From an uncultured Eubacteriales bacterium (GTDB lineage: Bacteria > Bacillota > Clostridia > Oscillospirales > Acutalibacteraceae), in the NCBI GenBank assembly GCA_900320415.1, contig ONSE01000028.1:1-7339 (forward strand): a stretch of 7,339 nucleotides of DNA. Reading direction: 5' to 3'. Positions 1-5,494 of the stretch are shown piece by piece (positions within the stretch are counted from its first letter, which is position 1; the number at the start of each line of letters is the position of its first letter). The translations under genes were made by a program, and so were the position numbers. The notes under the pieces were generated by a model, which worked only from the letters and a program-made list of their open reading frames with translations, made no database searches and was not told the origin of the DNA.

Positions 1-609
1 GCCTTTTACACGGGTTATCTCGCCTCCGCCGCGCAGATTGAGAAGGTTATGACGCTGATCCGGGAATTAAAGACCCCGGAAAGTCTTGTGATCGTCGATC
101 CCGCGATGGCTGACAACGGCAGGATGTATCCCGCATTTGACGAAAAATTCCCGAAGGAGATGGCTAAGCTCTGCGCCGTGGCAGATATTGTACTTCCCAA
201 CATCACCGAAGCGTGTTACCTCACGGATACACCTTACCGTGAAGTATATGATGAAGCCTTCGCAAAGGAGGTTGTAGAAAAGCTCGCGGCTCTCGGCGCG
301 AAAAAGGTCGTACTGACCGGCGCCTGCTATGACGGCAGCTACGGTGTGCTGCTCTATGACAGCGAAACAAAGGAATACTTCCGCTATGAGCAGGAAAAGA
401 TCGACGCCGCTTATCACGGTACGGGCGATGTTTTCAGCTCCGCGTTCACGGGCGCTCTGGTGCGCGGCAAGAGCATCGAGGACAGCATCCGCATCGCGGC
501 GGACTACACCGCTGAGTGCATCCGTATTACTAAAGCGCGCGTTGGCGCAAACTGGTATGGCGTTGACTTTGAGAGCGCCCTGCCTCAGCTGCTTGCCTCA
601 CTTGCGTAA
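1..609 (+). CDS. Pyridoxal/pyridoxamine kinase, 3' part of gene (5' end outside window)
   Basis: The reading frame is open from base 1 to the TAA at 607-609 and gives 202 residues. PfkB/ribokinase-fold vitamin B6 kinases are usually about 280 residues, so roughly the first 80 are missing. The product should phosphorylate pyridoxal, pyridoxamine or pyridoxine with ATP in the cytoplasm, in the PLP salvage pathway. Visible family marks, numbered from the first codon here, are VDPAMADNG at about 32-40, PNITEA at 66-71, the VVLTG strand near 103-107 and HGTGDVFSSA at about 139-148. Asp143 in the GTGD motif is the expected catalytic base and anion-hole region. The GTGD form, rather than the GTGC form of ThiD, favours a PdxK/PdxY-like kinase over HMP-phosphate kinase. 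The gene faces the next one and shares a terminator with it. The exact substrate preference cannot be read from sequence, so no symbol is given. Confidence 0.9.
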   Translation, partial: AFYTGYLASAAQIEKVMTLIRELKTPESLVIVDPAMADNGRMYPAFDEKFPKEMAKLCAVADIVLPNITEACYLTDTPYREVYDEAFAKEVVEKLAALGAKKVVLTGACYDGSYGVLLYDSETKEYFRYEQEKIDAAYHGTGDVFSSAFTGALVRGKSIEDSIRIAADYTAECIRITKARVGANWYGVDFESALPQLLASLA

Positions 610-645
610 TCAAACTCCTGATATCCTATTTTTCTCAATCAGTGT

Positions 646-688
646 AAAGAACCGAGCCGCGGATTTTTCCGCGGCTCGGTTCTTTCTT
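646..688. terminator. Bidirectional intrinsic terminator between convergent genes
   Basis: The arms 646-663 and 668-685 are perfect 18-bp inverted complements around a TTTT loop (664-667). The stem is GC-rich in its inner part and closed by A/T pairs at its base. A T-rich tract (TTCTTTCTT) follows on the plus strand, and the AAAGAA start of the left arm gives a T-rich end on the minus strand. It lies 36 nt after the kinase stop and about 30 nt beyond the stop of the minus-strand gene at 716, so it probably ends both transcripts. Confidence 0.9.
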
Positions 689-715
689 AATCGGATGATA
701 TCTTATTTGAGAGAA

Positions 716-2014
716 TTATCTCATCTGAGGGGCGCCGTTCATATTGCCGCCCATATCTCCTCCGGGCATTCCGCCGCGGTTGCCGCGCATTCCGCCGCCC
801 ATCATCTGGTTGGTCACCTCATCTGTTTCGGTACCGTTGACGATCAGCTTGCCGCCTGTGTGCTCGAGCTGTCCGTCGTAATCAAACGGGGACTGTCCCG
901 TGATATCGATCGTACCGCCTCTGATATAGAGATTACCGTTGGAGTCGATGCCATCGGTGTCGCCCGCTCCCATCTTGATGGTGATGGTGCCGTCGTTGAT
1001 CTCGACCGCTACCTCATAGGACTTTGACTTGTTCGCCGCGTTGATGCCGTCGTCGCTCGCGGAGATGTTGAGTGTGCCGCCGTTGATCTGGATATAGGTT
1101 GCCTCCAGACCCTCCGCCGAGTTGGAGGTAATGGTGCCGTTGTCGATCTGCGCTACCGTGGTGGCATGGATTCCGTCATCCGCCGCCGTGATGTTCAGTG
1201 TGCCGCCGCAGATATAGAAATATCCCTTCGCGTTGTCGTCGTTATTCTCCACATGGATACCATCCTTTTGAGAGTTGATGGTGATGCTGCCGTCCGCGAT
1301 CGCGACAGAATCATTTGCTTCCAGTCCGTCGGAGGCGCATTCGATATTGATGGTGCCGCCCGTTATCTTGAGGTCATCCTTCGAGGTAACGCCGTTGTCA
1401 GTGGAGCTGATGTTCAGTGTTCCCGTGCCGTTGAGCACGATATCGTCCTTGGAATAGATAACCGCATCTGTGTTGGTTTCGCCGTCAGCGGTGAAGCTGC
1501 CTGTCACGCTGAGGCTGTTGTCACCGGCTGTGGTAACAAATACCTTGTCAGCGTTCTTCACATAGATGCAGGGTGAATCTGTGTTGGTGACAGTCACGCC
1601 GTCCAGTACGAGCTGTACCTTGTCGTCATCCGCTGCCTCTACCGTGACGGTGACGTTCTTCGCCGAGCCGCTGAGAATATAGACGCCCGCTTTGGTAATG
1701 CTGACGTTCTGACCGTCCGAGAGCGTGATTTTCTCCGCGCCGGTCAGGTCAGCCTCCTGAGTCAAATCCCTGTCGGTGAACATATCGCCGGTATCGAGCT
1801 TGCCGTTCGAGGTCACGGCAAGAGTGGTGATCACCTCGCTGTCCGCGCTCTTGGCAGTGTCTACCGCCTTTGCCGCTGTGGTCTCCTCTGCTGCTGCGGT
1901 AACTGTCTGTGAGGACTGTGTGATCTGTGACGATGAACCGTTGTTTGTATTGCAGGCGGCGAAGGATGCCGCGATGATCGCGATAATGGCGATAGCTGTG
2001 AATTTCTTTAACAT
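716..2014 (-). CDS. DUF4353 (Cthe_2159-like) beta-helix lipoprotein, putative carbohydrate-binding
   Basis: This 432-residue product starts with a lipoprotein signal: MLKK, a hydrophobic Ile/Ala run, then the lipobox-like FAAC with Cys21 as the predicted acylated residue. A Ser/Thr/Ala-rich linker (about 22-70) leads into a domain (about 75-395) built of short recurrent rungs such as GGTINIECASDGLEAN, GGTLNITAADDGIHAT and GGTLNISASDDGINAA. This is the pattern of DUF4353 (PF14262) right-handed parallel beta-helices. In the family member Cthe_2159 such a fold binds polygalacturonate and calcium, and the many D-D-G-I turns here suit metal binding. Residues 404-432 form a Gly/Met/Arg/Asn-rich tail. 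The ATG is supported by GGAGG (2023-2027) 8 nt upstream. The protein should sit on the outer face of the membrane. The sugar ligand is inferred from the family, and a structural or adhesive role is equally possible. Confidence 0.87.
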   Translation of the reverse strand: MLKKFTAIAIIAIIAASFAACNTNNGSSSQITQSSQTVTAAAEETTAAKAVDTAKSADSEVITTLAVTSNGKLDTGDMFTDRDLTQEADLTGAEKITLSDGQNVSITKAGVYILSGSAKNVTVTVEAADDDKVQLVLDGVTVTNTDSPCIYVKNADKVFVTTAGDNSLSVTGSFTADGETNTDAVIYSKDDIVLNGTGTLNISSTDNGVTSKDDLKITGGTINIECASDGLEANDSVAIADGSITINSQKDGIHVENNDDNAKGYFYICGGTLNITAADDGIHATTVAQIDNGTITSNSAEGLEATYIQINGGTLNISASDDGINAANKSKSYEVAVEINDGTITIKMGAGDTDGIDSNGNLYIRGGTIDITGQSPFDYDGQLEHTGGKLIVNGTETDEVTNQMMGGGMRGNRGGMPGGDMGGNMNGAPQMR

Positions 2015-2063
2015 AATGATAGCCTCCGTTTCTTTTTTGCTGCAGTATCTTTACTGTGATTGC

Positions 2064-2099
2064 AGTATAACCGGGAGAGCTTAAAAAAGGCTTAAAAAA
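2064..2099 (-). promoter_or_regulatory. Probable activator-dependent promoter of the beta-helix lipoprotein gene
   Basis: Read on the minus strand, TATACT (2069-2064) is a good -10 candidate about 50 nt before the ATG. No acceptable -35 hexamer lies 16-18 nt upstream; the sequence there is AGCCTT. Instead the -35 zone holds two direct copies of TTTTTTAAGC (2099-2090 and 2088-2079) with an 11-nt period, the second ending 9 nt before the -10. One-turn direct repeats over a weak -35 are typical of OmpR/PhoB-type response regulator sites. The regulator itself is not in the window. The -10 and repeats are seen; the function is inferred. Confidence 0.5.
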
Positions 2100-2121
2100 T
2101 AAGGGAACCTCTGAAGTTTTT

Positions 2122-2160
2122 AAAAAATGTGCCGACCCGGAAACGGATCGGCACATTTTT
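2122..2160 (-). terminator. Intrinsic terminator of the Gln/Ser-rich lipoprotein gene
   Basis: Arms 2123-2135 and 2148-2160 pair over 13 bp. After one C/A mismatch, three more pairs close a GAAA-type tetraloop at 2140-2143. On the minus strand the hairpin begins 14 nt after the TAA of the gene ending at 2174 and runs into a T-rich tract. It separates that gene from the promoter of the downstream beta-helix gene. Confidence 0.88.
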
Positions 2161-2173
2161 CTTTATCAGAAAT

Positions 2174-2755
2174 TTAATCACCCTCTGGGACGACCTGTCC
2201 GTCCTCAAAGACATTGTAATAATGAATATTGTAATCCTCGTCGTCAACATCCCGCACGGCAATGCGGTAGTAAGTGTCACCGTCGTCGTTGACAACAGTC
2301 TGGTCGGTGATGGAATACTCGCCCTCCAGAGAGTTCAGGAGCTCTTGTCCTGCCTGCTGCTCATTGGAAACCACCTTGCTGTCCGCGCTGCTCTGGGAGC
2401 TTTGCTGTGCCTGGCTGCTCTGCTGCATCTGACTGCCCTGGGAGCTTTGCTGCGCCTGCACCTGGCTGCTCTGCTCAGGCTGCTCATTCTGCTGCGCCTG
2501 GTTGTTGTCATACGCATTGTTATCCTGCGCGCCGTTGGCATTGTCGCTGCCGTTCAGCCGGTTGGCAATATTGTTCACGCCAGAGGACGCACCTGTCGCG
2601 GATGGCTTTGTGGTCGCCGCGACTGTGGGTTTTGTCGTTCCAGCCGTGGGCATGGTAACGCCCTTTGAGGACGAGCAGCCGCAGGCGGTCATGCTGATGC
2701 AGAGTGCCGCTCCCATCACGCCTGCCGCCAGTACGCTGATGATTCTTTTCATCAT
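2174..2755 (-). CDS. Small lipoprotein with Gln/Ser/Asn-rich linker, function unknown
   Basis: The 193-residue product has a lipoprotein signal: MMKR, a hydrophobic core, then the lipobox-like MTAC with Cys25 as the predicted lipid-modified residue. Next come a Thr/Pro/Ala segment (33-55), an Asn-rich stretch (60-90) and a repetitive Gln/Ser run (about 88-123). Residues 134-193 form a compact, acidic C-terminal part (LLNSLEGEYSIT, then DTYYRIAVRDVDDEDYNIHYYNVFEDG) that reads like one small alpha/beta domain. I do not recognise it; the layout suggests a tethered domain on a flexible stalk crossing the cell wall. The frame stays open upstream to 2866, but AAGGAG at 2761-2766 and the strong promoter place the start at the ATG at 2755 (5-nt spacing) or the adjacent ATG at 2752 (8-nt spacing). 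The gene has its own promoter and terminator, so it is probably monocistronic. Confidence 0.82.
   Translation of the reverse strand: MMKRIISVLAAGVMGAALCISMTACGCSSSKGVTMPTAGTTKPTVAATTKPSATGASSGVNNIANRLNGSDNANGAQDNNAYDNNQAQQNEQPEQSSQVQAQQSSQGSQMQQSSQAQQSSQSSADSKVVSNEQQAGQELLNSLEGEYSITDQTVVNDDGDTYYRIAVRDVDDEDYNIHYYNVFEDGQVVPEGD
2391..2475 (-). repeat. Imperfect direct repeats coding the Gln/Ser linker
   Basis: The 21-base block at 2393-2413 recurs at 2438-2458 with one mismatch (offset 45 bases, 15 codons). The adjoining CCTGGCTGCTCTGCT recurs at about 2410 and 2461 (offset 51). On the coding strand these give the repeated Q-Q-S-S-Q units. All offsets are multiples of three, which fits in-frame expansion and contraction of the stalk. 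Confidence 0.75.
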
Positions 2756-2812
2756 CTCAACTCCTTTATGCAAATGGAAATACGTCAGAATACTGTCTGT
2801 GAGTATCTTGAA

Positions 2813-2841
2813 ATTATAGCAGATTGACCATTTTTTGTCAA
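2813..2841 (-). promoter_or_regulatory. Full-consensus SigA promoter of the Gln/Ser-rich lipoprotein gene
   Basis: On the minus strand TTGACA (2841-2836), a 17-nt spacer and TATAAT (2818-2813) match the housekeeping sigma consensus at all 12 positions with ideal spacing. The predicted transcription start is near 2806, giving a leader of about 50 nt. The TGA stop of the upstream amidohydrolase gene (2840-2838) lies inside the -35 box. Strong constitutive expression is the simplest reading. Confidence 0.9.
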
Positions 2842-3638
2842 GCGTTAATGAGAATCTTTTCCGCATTTTGGAAGAAAATACAGTCTTTTTCCTTCCTTGT
2901 GAGCGGAAGGGAATTCAATAGATCCACATACTGCTTCTGACTCCTCCACGGCGAGTCGGTAGCGAAGAGAATTCTCTCGGCTCCGTGCTTTCGGATAATC
3001 TCCGCGCATTTTTCGGGATAGAGATCAAGCACCGCAGCGGTATCCATCCAAACAGGCTTGCCGCAGAGCTTTTCGAGTACCTCTCCGGGCAGCTCATAGC
3101 CTCCCATGTGCGCCAGAATCAGCTTGTTCTCAATGATACCGCCCAGCTCGCTCAGAACACGCAGGACCATATCCGGAGTGCAGTGAACATGGTCGCGGTA
3201 GGCGATATCTATTCCCGCGTGGGTAACGATATACAACCCCCGCCGTGCCGCCTCCTCCATAATATGCAGATAGCGCGGGTCATCAAAATGGACGCCCTGG
3301 TAGTCGGGATGCAGCTTGATACCAAACAGACCGCTGTCTTTGATATTATCAAGGGTCGCTCCTACGTCCTCACAGTCCGGATGAACCGCTCCCGCGTAGT
3401 GCAAACCGTCCTTCCCGTTGAGGGACGCGGACAAGGCGTTGATGCTGTGCTCCTGCTTGGGCGCGGTGGCGACGGGCAGCACCACGCTGACGTCAATGTG
3501 ATTGTCCCTCATGGATTGCAGGAGCGTGCCGCGCTTTGCGTCCATAAACGCGGTCGCGTGACCGATTTTGGACAAATGCGCAACCGCCTTTTCCGCGATC
3601 GGGTCGGGAAATGTATGTGTGTGAAAATCAATAACCAA
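2838..3638 (-). CDS. Amidohydrolase_2 family TIM-barrel metal-dependent hydrolase
   Basis: The 266-residue product is full length for the compact ACMSD-like branch of the amidohydrolase superfamily (PF04909, COG2159). In order it shows the N-terminal metal motif H6-T-H8, KLHPDYQG (108-115), THAG with His140, LAHMGG with His177, FATDSPW with Asp228, and a closing NAEKIL (258-263). These are the expected metal ligands and catalytic residues on successive barrel strands. It should be a cytoplasmic hydrolase or decarboxylase, but the substrate cannot be read from sequence. The start is a TTG at 3638: GGAGG (3650-3646) lies 7 nt upstream, the HxH motif follows at once, and no in-frame ATG is better placed. 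It lies 27 nt downstream of the MutS-like gene with no terminator between, so the two are probably co-transcribed. No hairpin terminator follows it. Confidence 0.88.
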   Translation of the reverse strand: MVIDFHTHTFPDPIAEKAVAHLSKIGHATAFMDAKRGTLLQSMRDNHIDVSVVLPVATAPKQEHSINALSASLNGKDGLHYAGAVHPDCEDVGATLDNIKDSGLFGIKLHPDYQGVHFDDPRYLHIMEEAARRGLYIVTHAGIDIAYRDHVHCTPDMVLRVLSELGGIIENKLILAHMGGYELPGEVLEKLCGKPVWMDTAAVLDLYPEKCAEIIRKHGAERILFATDSPWRSQKQYVDLLNSLPLTRKEKDCIFFQNAEKILINA

Positions 3639-3645
3639 AAAAATG

Positions 3646-3650
3646 CCTCC
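3646..3650 (-). promoter_or_regulatory. Ribosome binding site that fixes a TTG start
   Basis: GGAGG on the minus strand, 7 nt before the TTG at 3638. The spacing identifies the TTG as the start of the amidohydrolase gene. Confidence 0.85.
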
Positions 3651-3665
3651 AAGTGTTTTTGCAAG

Positions 3666-5384
3666 TTATCCTTCGGCGCTCTCCTCTGCGGCAGCCGCTT
3701 TTCTCTTGTCTATGCCTTCCTTGATCTGCGCGAAGGATACGCCGTACTTGAGCGCGATATCCTTGGCGTAGCTGATGCCCTGCGGCGGCAGAAGGCTGAC
3801 CTTAAAGCTGCGCTCGCCGTCGTGGACGCCCGTAACAAGGCTCGCCGCCGCGCTCTTGCCCTCCACCTCACGGTTCAGATCGTCAACACTGCGCGCGAGG
3901 TCGTGCATATGGGTGTTGAAGATGCATCTCACACCCATGTAGCGCATCGCCTTGACAACGTCCTTCGCGATAAACAGACCCTCGGTGACGCTGGTGGTGG
4001 CAAGGCTTTCGTTGAGGAGCATGGCGCTGTGCTCTGTTGCCTGTGAGAATATCTCCGAGAGCCGCTTGCTCTCCTCACCCAGTCTGCCGAGATCCACCGT
4101 GTCGTTCTCGTCCGCGGGGAAGTGCGTGAAGATATTGTCGCACGGACTGATGACCGCCTGCGCTGCAGGCACATAAATGCCCATCTGCGCGAGCAGCATG
4201 GCAAGTCCCCATGCCTGCGTAAAGATGGTCTTGCCGCCGCGGTTGGGACCTGTCAGGATAAAGATCCTGTGCTCGTCGTTAAAATCAATGTCGTTTGTGA
4301 TGATGTTGATATCATCTCCCCTGACCTTGTTGATGGCGAGCTTGAGATTATATAATTCCCTAAAAGAACAATCACGCTTGTCGGGATCAATGATCTCCGG
4401 CTTGCAGACGGGCAGACCTGCCGCGATAATCTGATCGATCAGCTCCGCCCAGCGGATGTAGAAAAGGATCTCGGGCATGATGTTGATCAGCATATAACCG
4501 CTGATGTTGACATAGCGCCGTATGGTGCTCTTGATCTCATTGACCGTCTTTTTCAGGATACTGGTGACGGTGTCCTTGATGGCGTTGGAAAGGGAATCCG
4601 CTCCCGTCACCACGCTTGTCTTGACGCTGACGCCCACTTCGGTGTTCTGAACCTTCTGCACATAGCTGGCAGGAGAAAACGGCGTCGCGGGATGGAAGGA
4701 GCGCATATTGCTGACGTCAGTGCCGTGATGCAGCTCGCTCTTCTTGTCCGCGAAGCTCATAAAGCGCCGCATCAGTCCCGACTCGCGGAACTCCGCGTCA
4801 TTGAGCGAGACGACGCCCGCCGACTTCGGACGCAGCATATCATCGAGATTGACGCCGATGGTGATGCTCTTGAGACGGCGCACCTTTTCCATGGTTTCGT
4901 CGATGTCCGCCTTCAGCTCGGGGAAGCCGCTGTCGGAGGATATCTCCGTCACCAGTCTGCGCAGGGTAAGCATACCCTCGGAACGGATATCCAGCTCCTC
5001 GAGGATATCCTTTATCATCGAGATACAGCTGACATACTCGTCGATCTCGCGCAGGCGGTTGATCAGCGACCAAAATGCCGAGCCCTCCTGGTCCTTCTGG
5101 AACCTCTCCAGATCCTTGAGGTCGGCGAGCTTGACGACCAGCTCCTCCATCGCGGCGCGCAGCTCGGGAAAATGCAGAAAATCCTCAAAAATGTCGCGGC
5201 GGTAACGGATGACCTCGGGATCGTCGGTGATATGCGTCATCAGCTTGAAGATGTGCTCCCTTTCATACTTTTGCTTTGTCAAAGCGTTCAGCAGAAATTC
5301 AATGGACAGGTCGTTGATACTCTCATCGGTGAGCGTCTGAAAGGTGTGTTCCGCGTTGGGCGGATATAACAAACTGTATTCCAT
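3666..5384 (-). CDS. Short MutS-family ATPase (helical core plus MutS domain V only)
   Basis: The 572-residue product ends with a MutS-type ABC ATPase domain. Walker A is TGPNRGGKT (378-386), the signature-like region is DLGRLGEESKRL (431-442), the Walker B region is AMLLNESLATTS (454-465), the H-motif is FNTHMHDLA (489-497), and the C-terminal GISYAKDIALKYGVS (536-550) matches the usual end of domain V. The N-terminal 370 residues are mostly helical and resemble the lever/clamp domains. The mismatch-reading domain I of MutS and the Smr nuclease of MutS2 are absent, and the length is well below MutS (about 850) or MutS2 (about 780). Walker B has Asn458 where MutS has Asp; the next Glu459 is kept. 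The ATG follows GGAGG (5396-5392) by 7 nt. It is the first gene of an apparent operon with the amidohydrolase. A role in DNA repair is not established; the function is unknown beyond ATP binding. Confidence 0.88.
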   Translation of the reverse strand: MEYSLLYPPNAEHTFQTLTDESINDLSIEFLLNALTKQKYEREHIFKLMTHITDDPEVIRYRRDIFEDFLHFPELRAAMEELVVKLADLKDLERFQKDQEGSAFWSLINRLREIDEYVSCISMIKDILEELDIRSEGMLTLRRLVTEISSDSGFPELKADIDETMEKVRRLKSITIGVNLDDMLRPKSAGVVSLNDAEFRESGLMRRFMSFADKKSELHHGTDVSNMRSFHPATPFSPASYVQKVQNTEVGVSVKTSVVTGADSLSNAIKDTVTSILKKTVNEIKSTIRRYVNISGYMLINIMPEILFYIRWAELIDQIIAAGLPVCKPEIIDPDKRDCSFRELYNLKLAINKVRGDDINIITNDIDFNDEHRIFILTGPNRGGKTIFTQAWGLAMLLAQMGIYVPAAQAVISPCDNIFTHFPADENDTVDLGRLGEESKRLSEIFSQATEHSAMLLNESLATTSVTEGLFIAKDVVKAMRYMGVRCIFNTHMHDLARSVDDLNREVEGKSAAASLVTGVHDGERSFKVSLLPPQGISYAKDIALKYGVSFAQIKEGIDKRKAAAAEESAEG

Positions 5385-5391
5385 AAAGCAA

Positions 5392-5447
5392 CCTCCGTAA
5401 AAATGATTTCATTTTTTATTATACAGCATTATTACTAAAAAAGGCAA
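5392..5447 (-). promoter_or_regulatory. Promoter region of the MutS-like/amidohydrolase operon, with a palindrome at the start site
   Basis: On the minus strand TTGCCT (5447-5442), an 18-nt spacer and a perfect TATAAT (5423-5418) form a plausible SigA promoter, with the start expected near 5411. The predicted start lies inside a perfect inverted repeat: 8-base arms 5399-5406 and 5409-5416 around two bases (AAAAATGA-TT-TCATTTTT). It sits between the -10 box and the GGAGG at 5396-5392, where a repressor operator would act. AT-richness makes chance possible. Confidence 0.65.
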
Positions 5448-5457
5448 CCTCTTTTAC

Positions 5458-5487
5458 AAAAAAATACCCCTCATTTCCATGAGGGGC
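5458..5487 (-). terminator. Intrinsic terminator of the FN3-repeat gene
   Basis: Arms 5467-5474 (CCCCTCAT) and 5479-5486 (ATGAGGGG) pair perfectly over 8 bp around a 4-nt loop, with a further G-T pair at the base. On the minus strand the stem is followed by TA and a run of seven T (5464-5458). It begins 8 nt after the TAA at 5495 and ends just before the -35 box of the next gene, so it insulates the MutS-like operon. Confidence 0.92.
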
Positions 5488-5494
5488 ACAGATA

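Noticed and set aside
329..1027. Plus-strand open frame (232 codons) running from the kinase gene through the terminator into the beta-helix gene
   Set aside because: It crosses the 18-bp terminator stem and overlaps two real genes; its low-complexity Ala/Arg/Ser content indicates a shadow.
2790..2806. Short hairpin in the lipoprotein leader (ATACT paired with AGTAT) as a regulatory RNA or riboswitch
   Set aside because: Five A/T-rich pairs around a 7-nt loop are too weak, and no riboswitch-like conserved core is visible in a 50-nt leader.
2756..2866. Upstream extension of the small lipoprotein to a start at 2866
   Set aside because: It would place the consensus promoter and the ribosome binding site inside the coding region and put 37 residues in front of a clean lipoprotein signal.
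2985..4046. Long plus-strand open frame (353 codons) across the amidohydrolase and MutS-like genes
   Set aside because: It spans two well-supported minus-strand genes and their junction, has no family motifs or ribosome binding site, and arises from codon bias on the opposite strand.
4692..5369. Plus-strand open frame (225 codons) opposite the MutS-like gene
   Set aside because: It is an antisense shadow of the conserved N-terminal coding region, with no recognisable domain.
3666..5384. Calling the MutS-like gene mutS or mutS2
   Set aside because: Domain I, full length and the Smr domain are all absent, so either name would imply an unsupported function.
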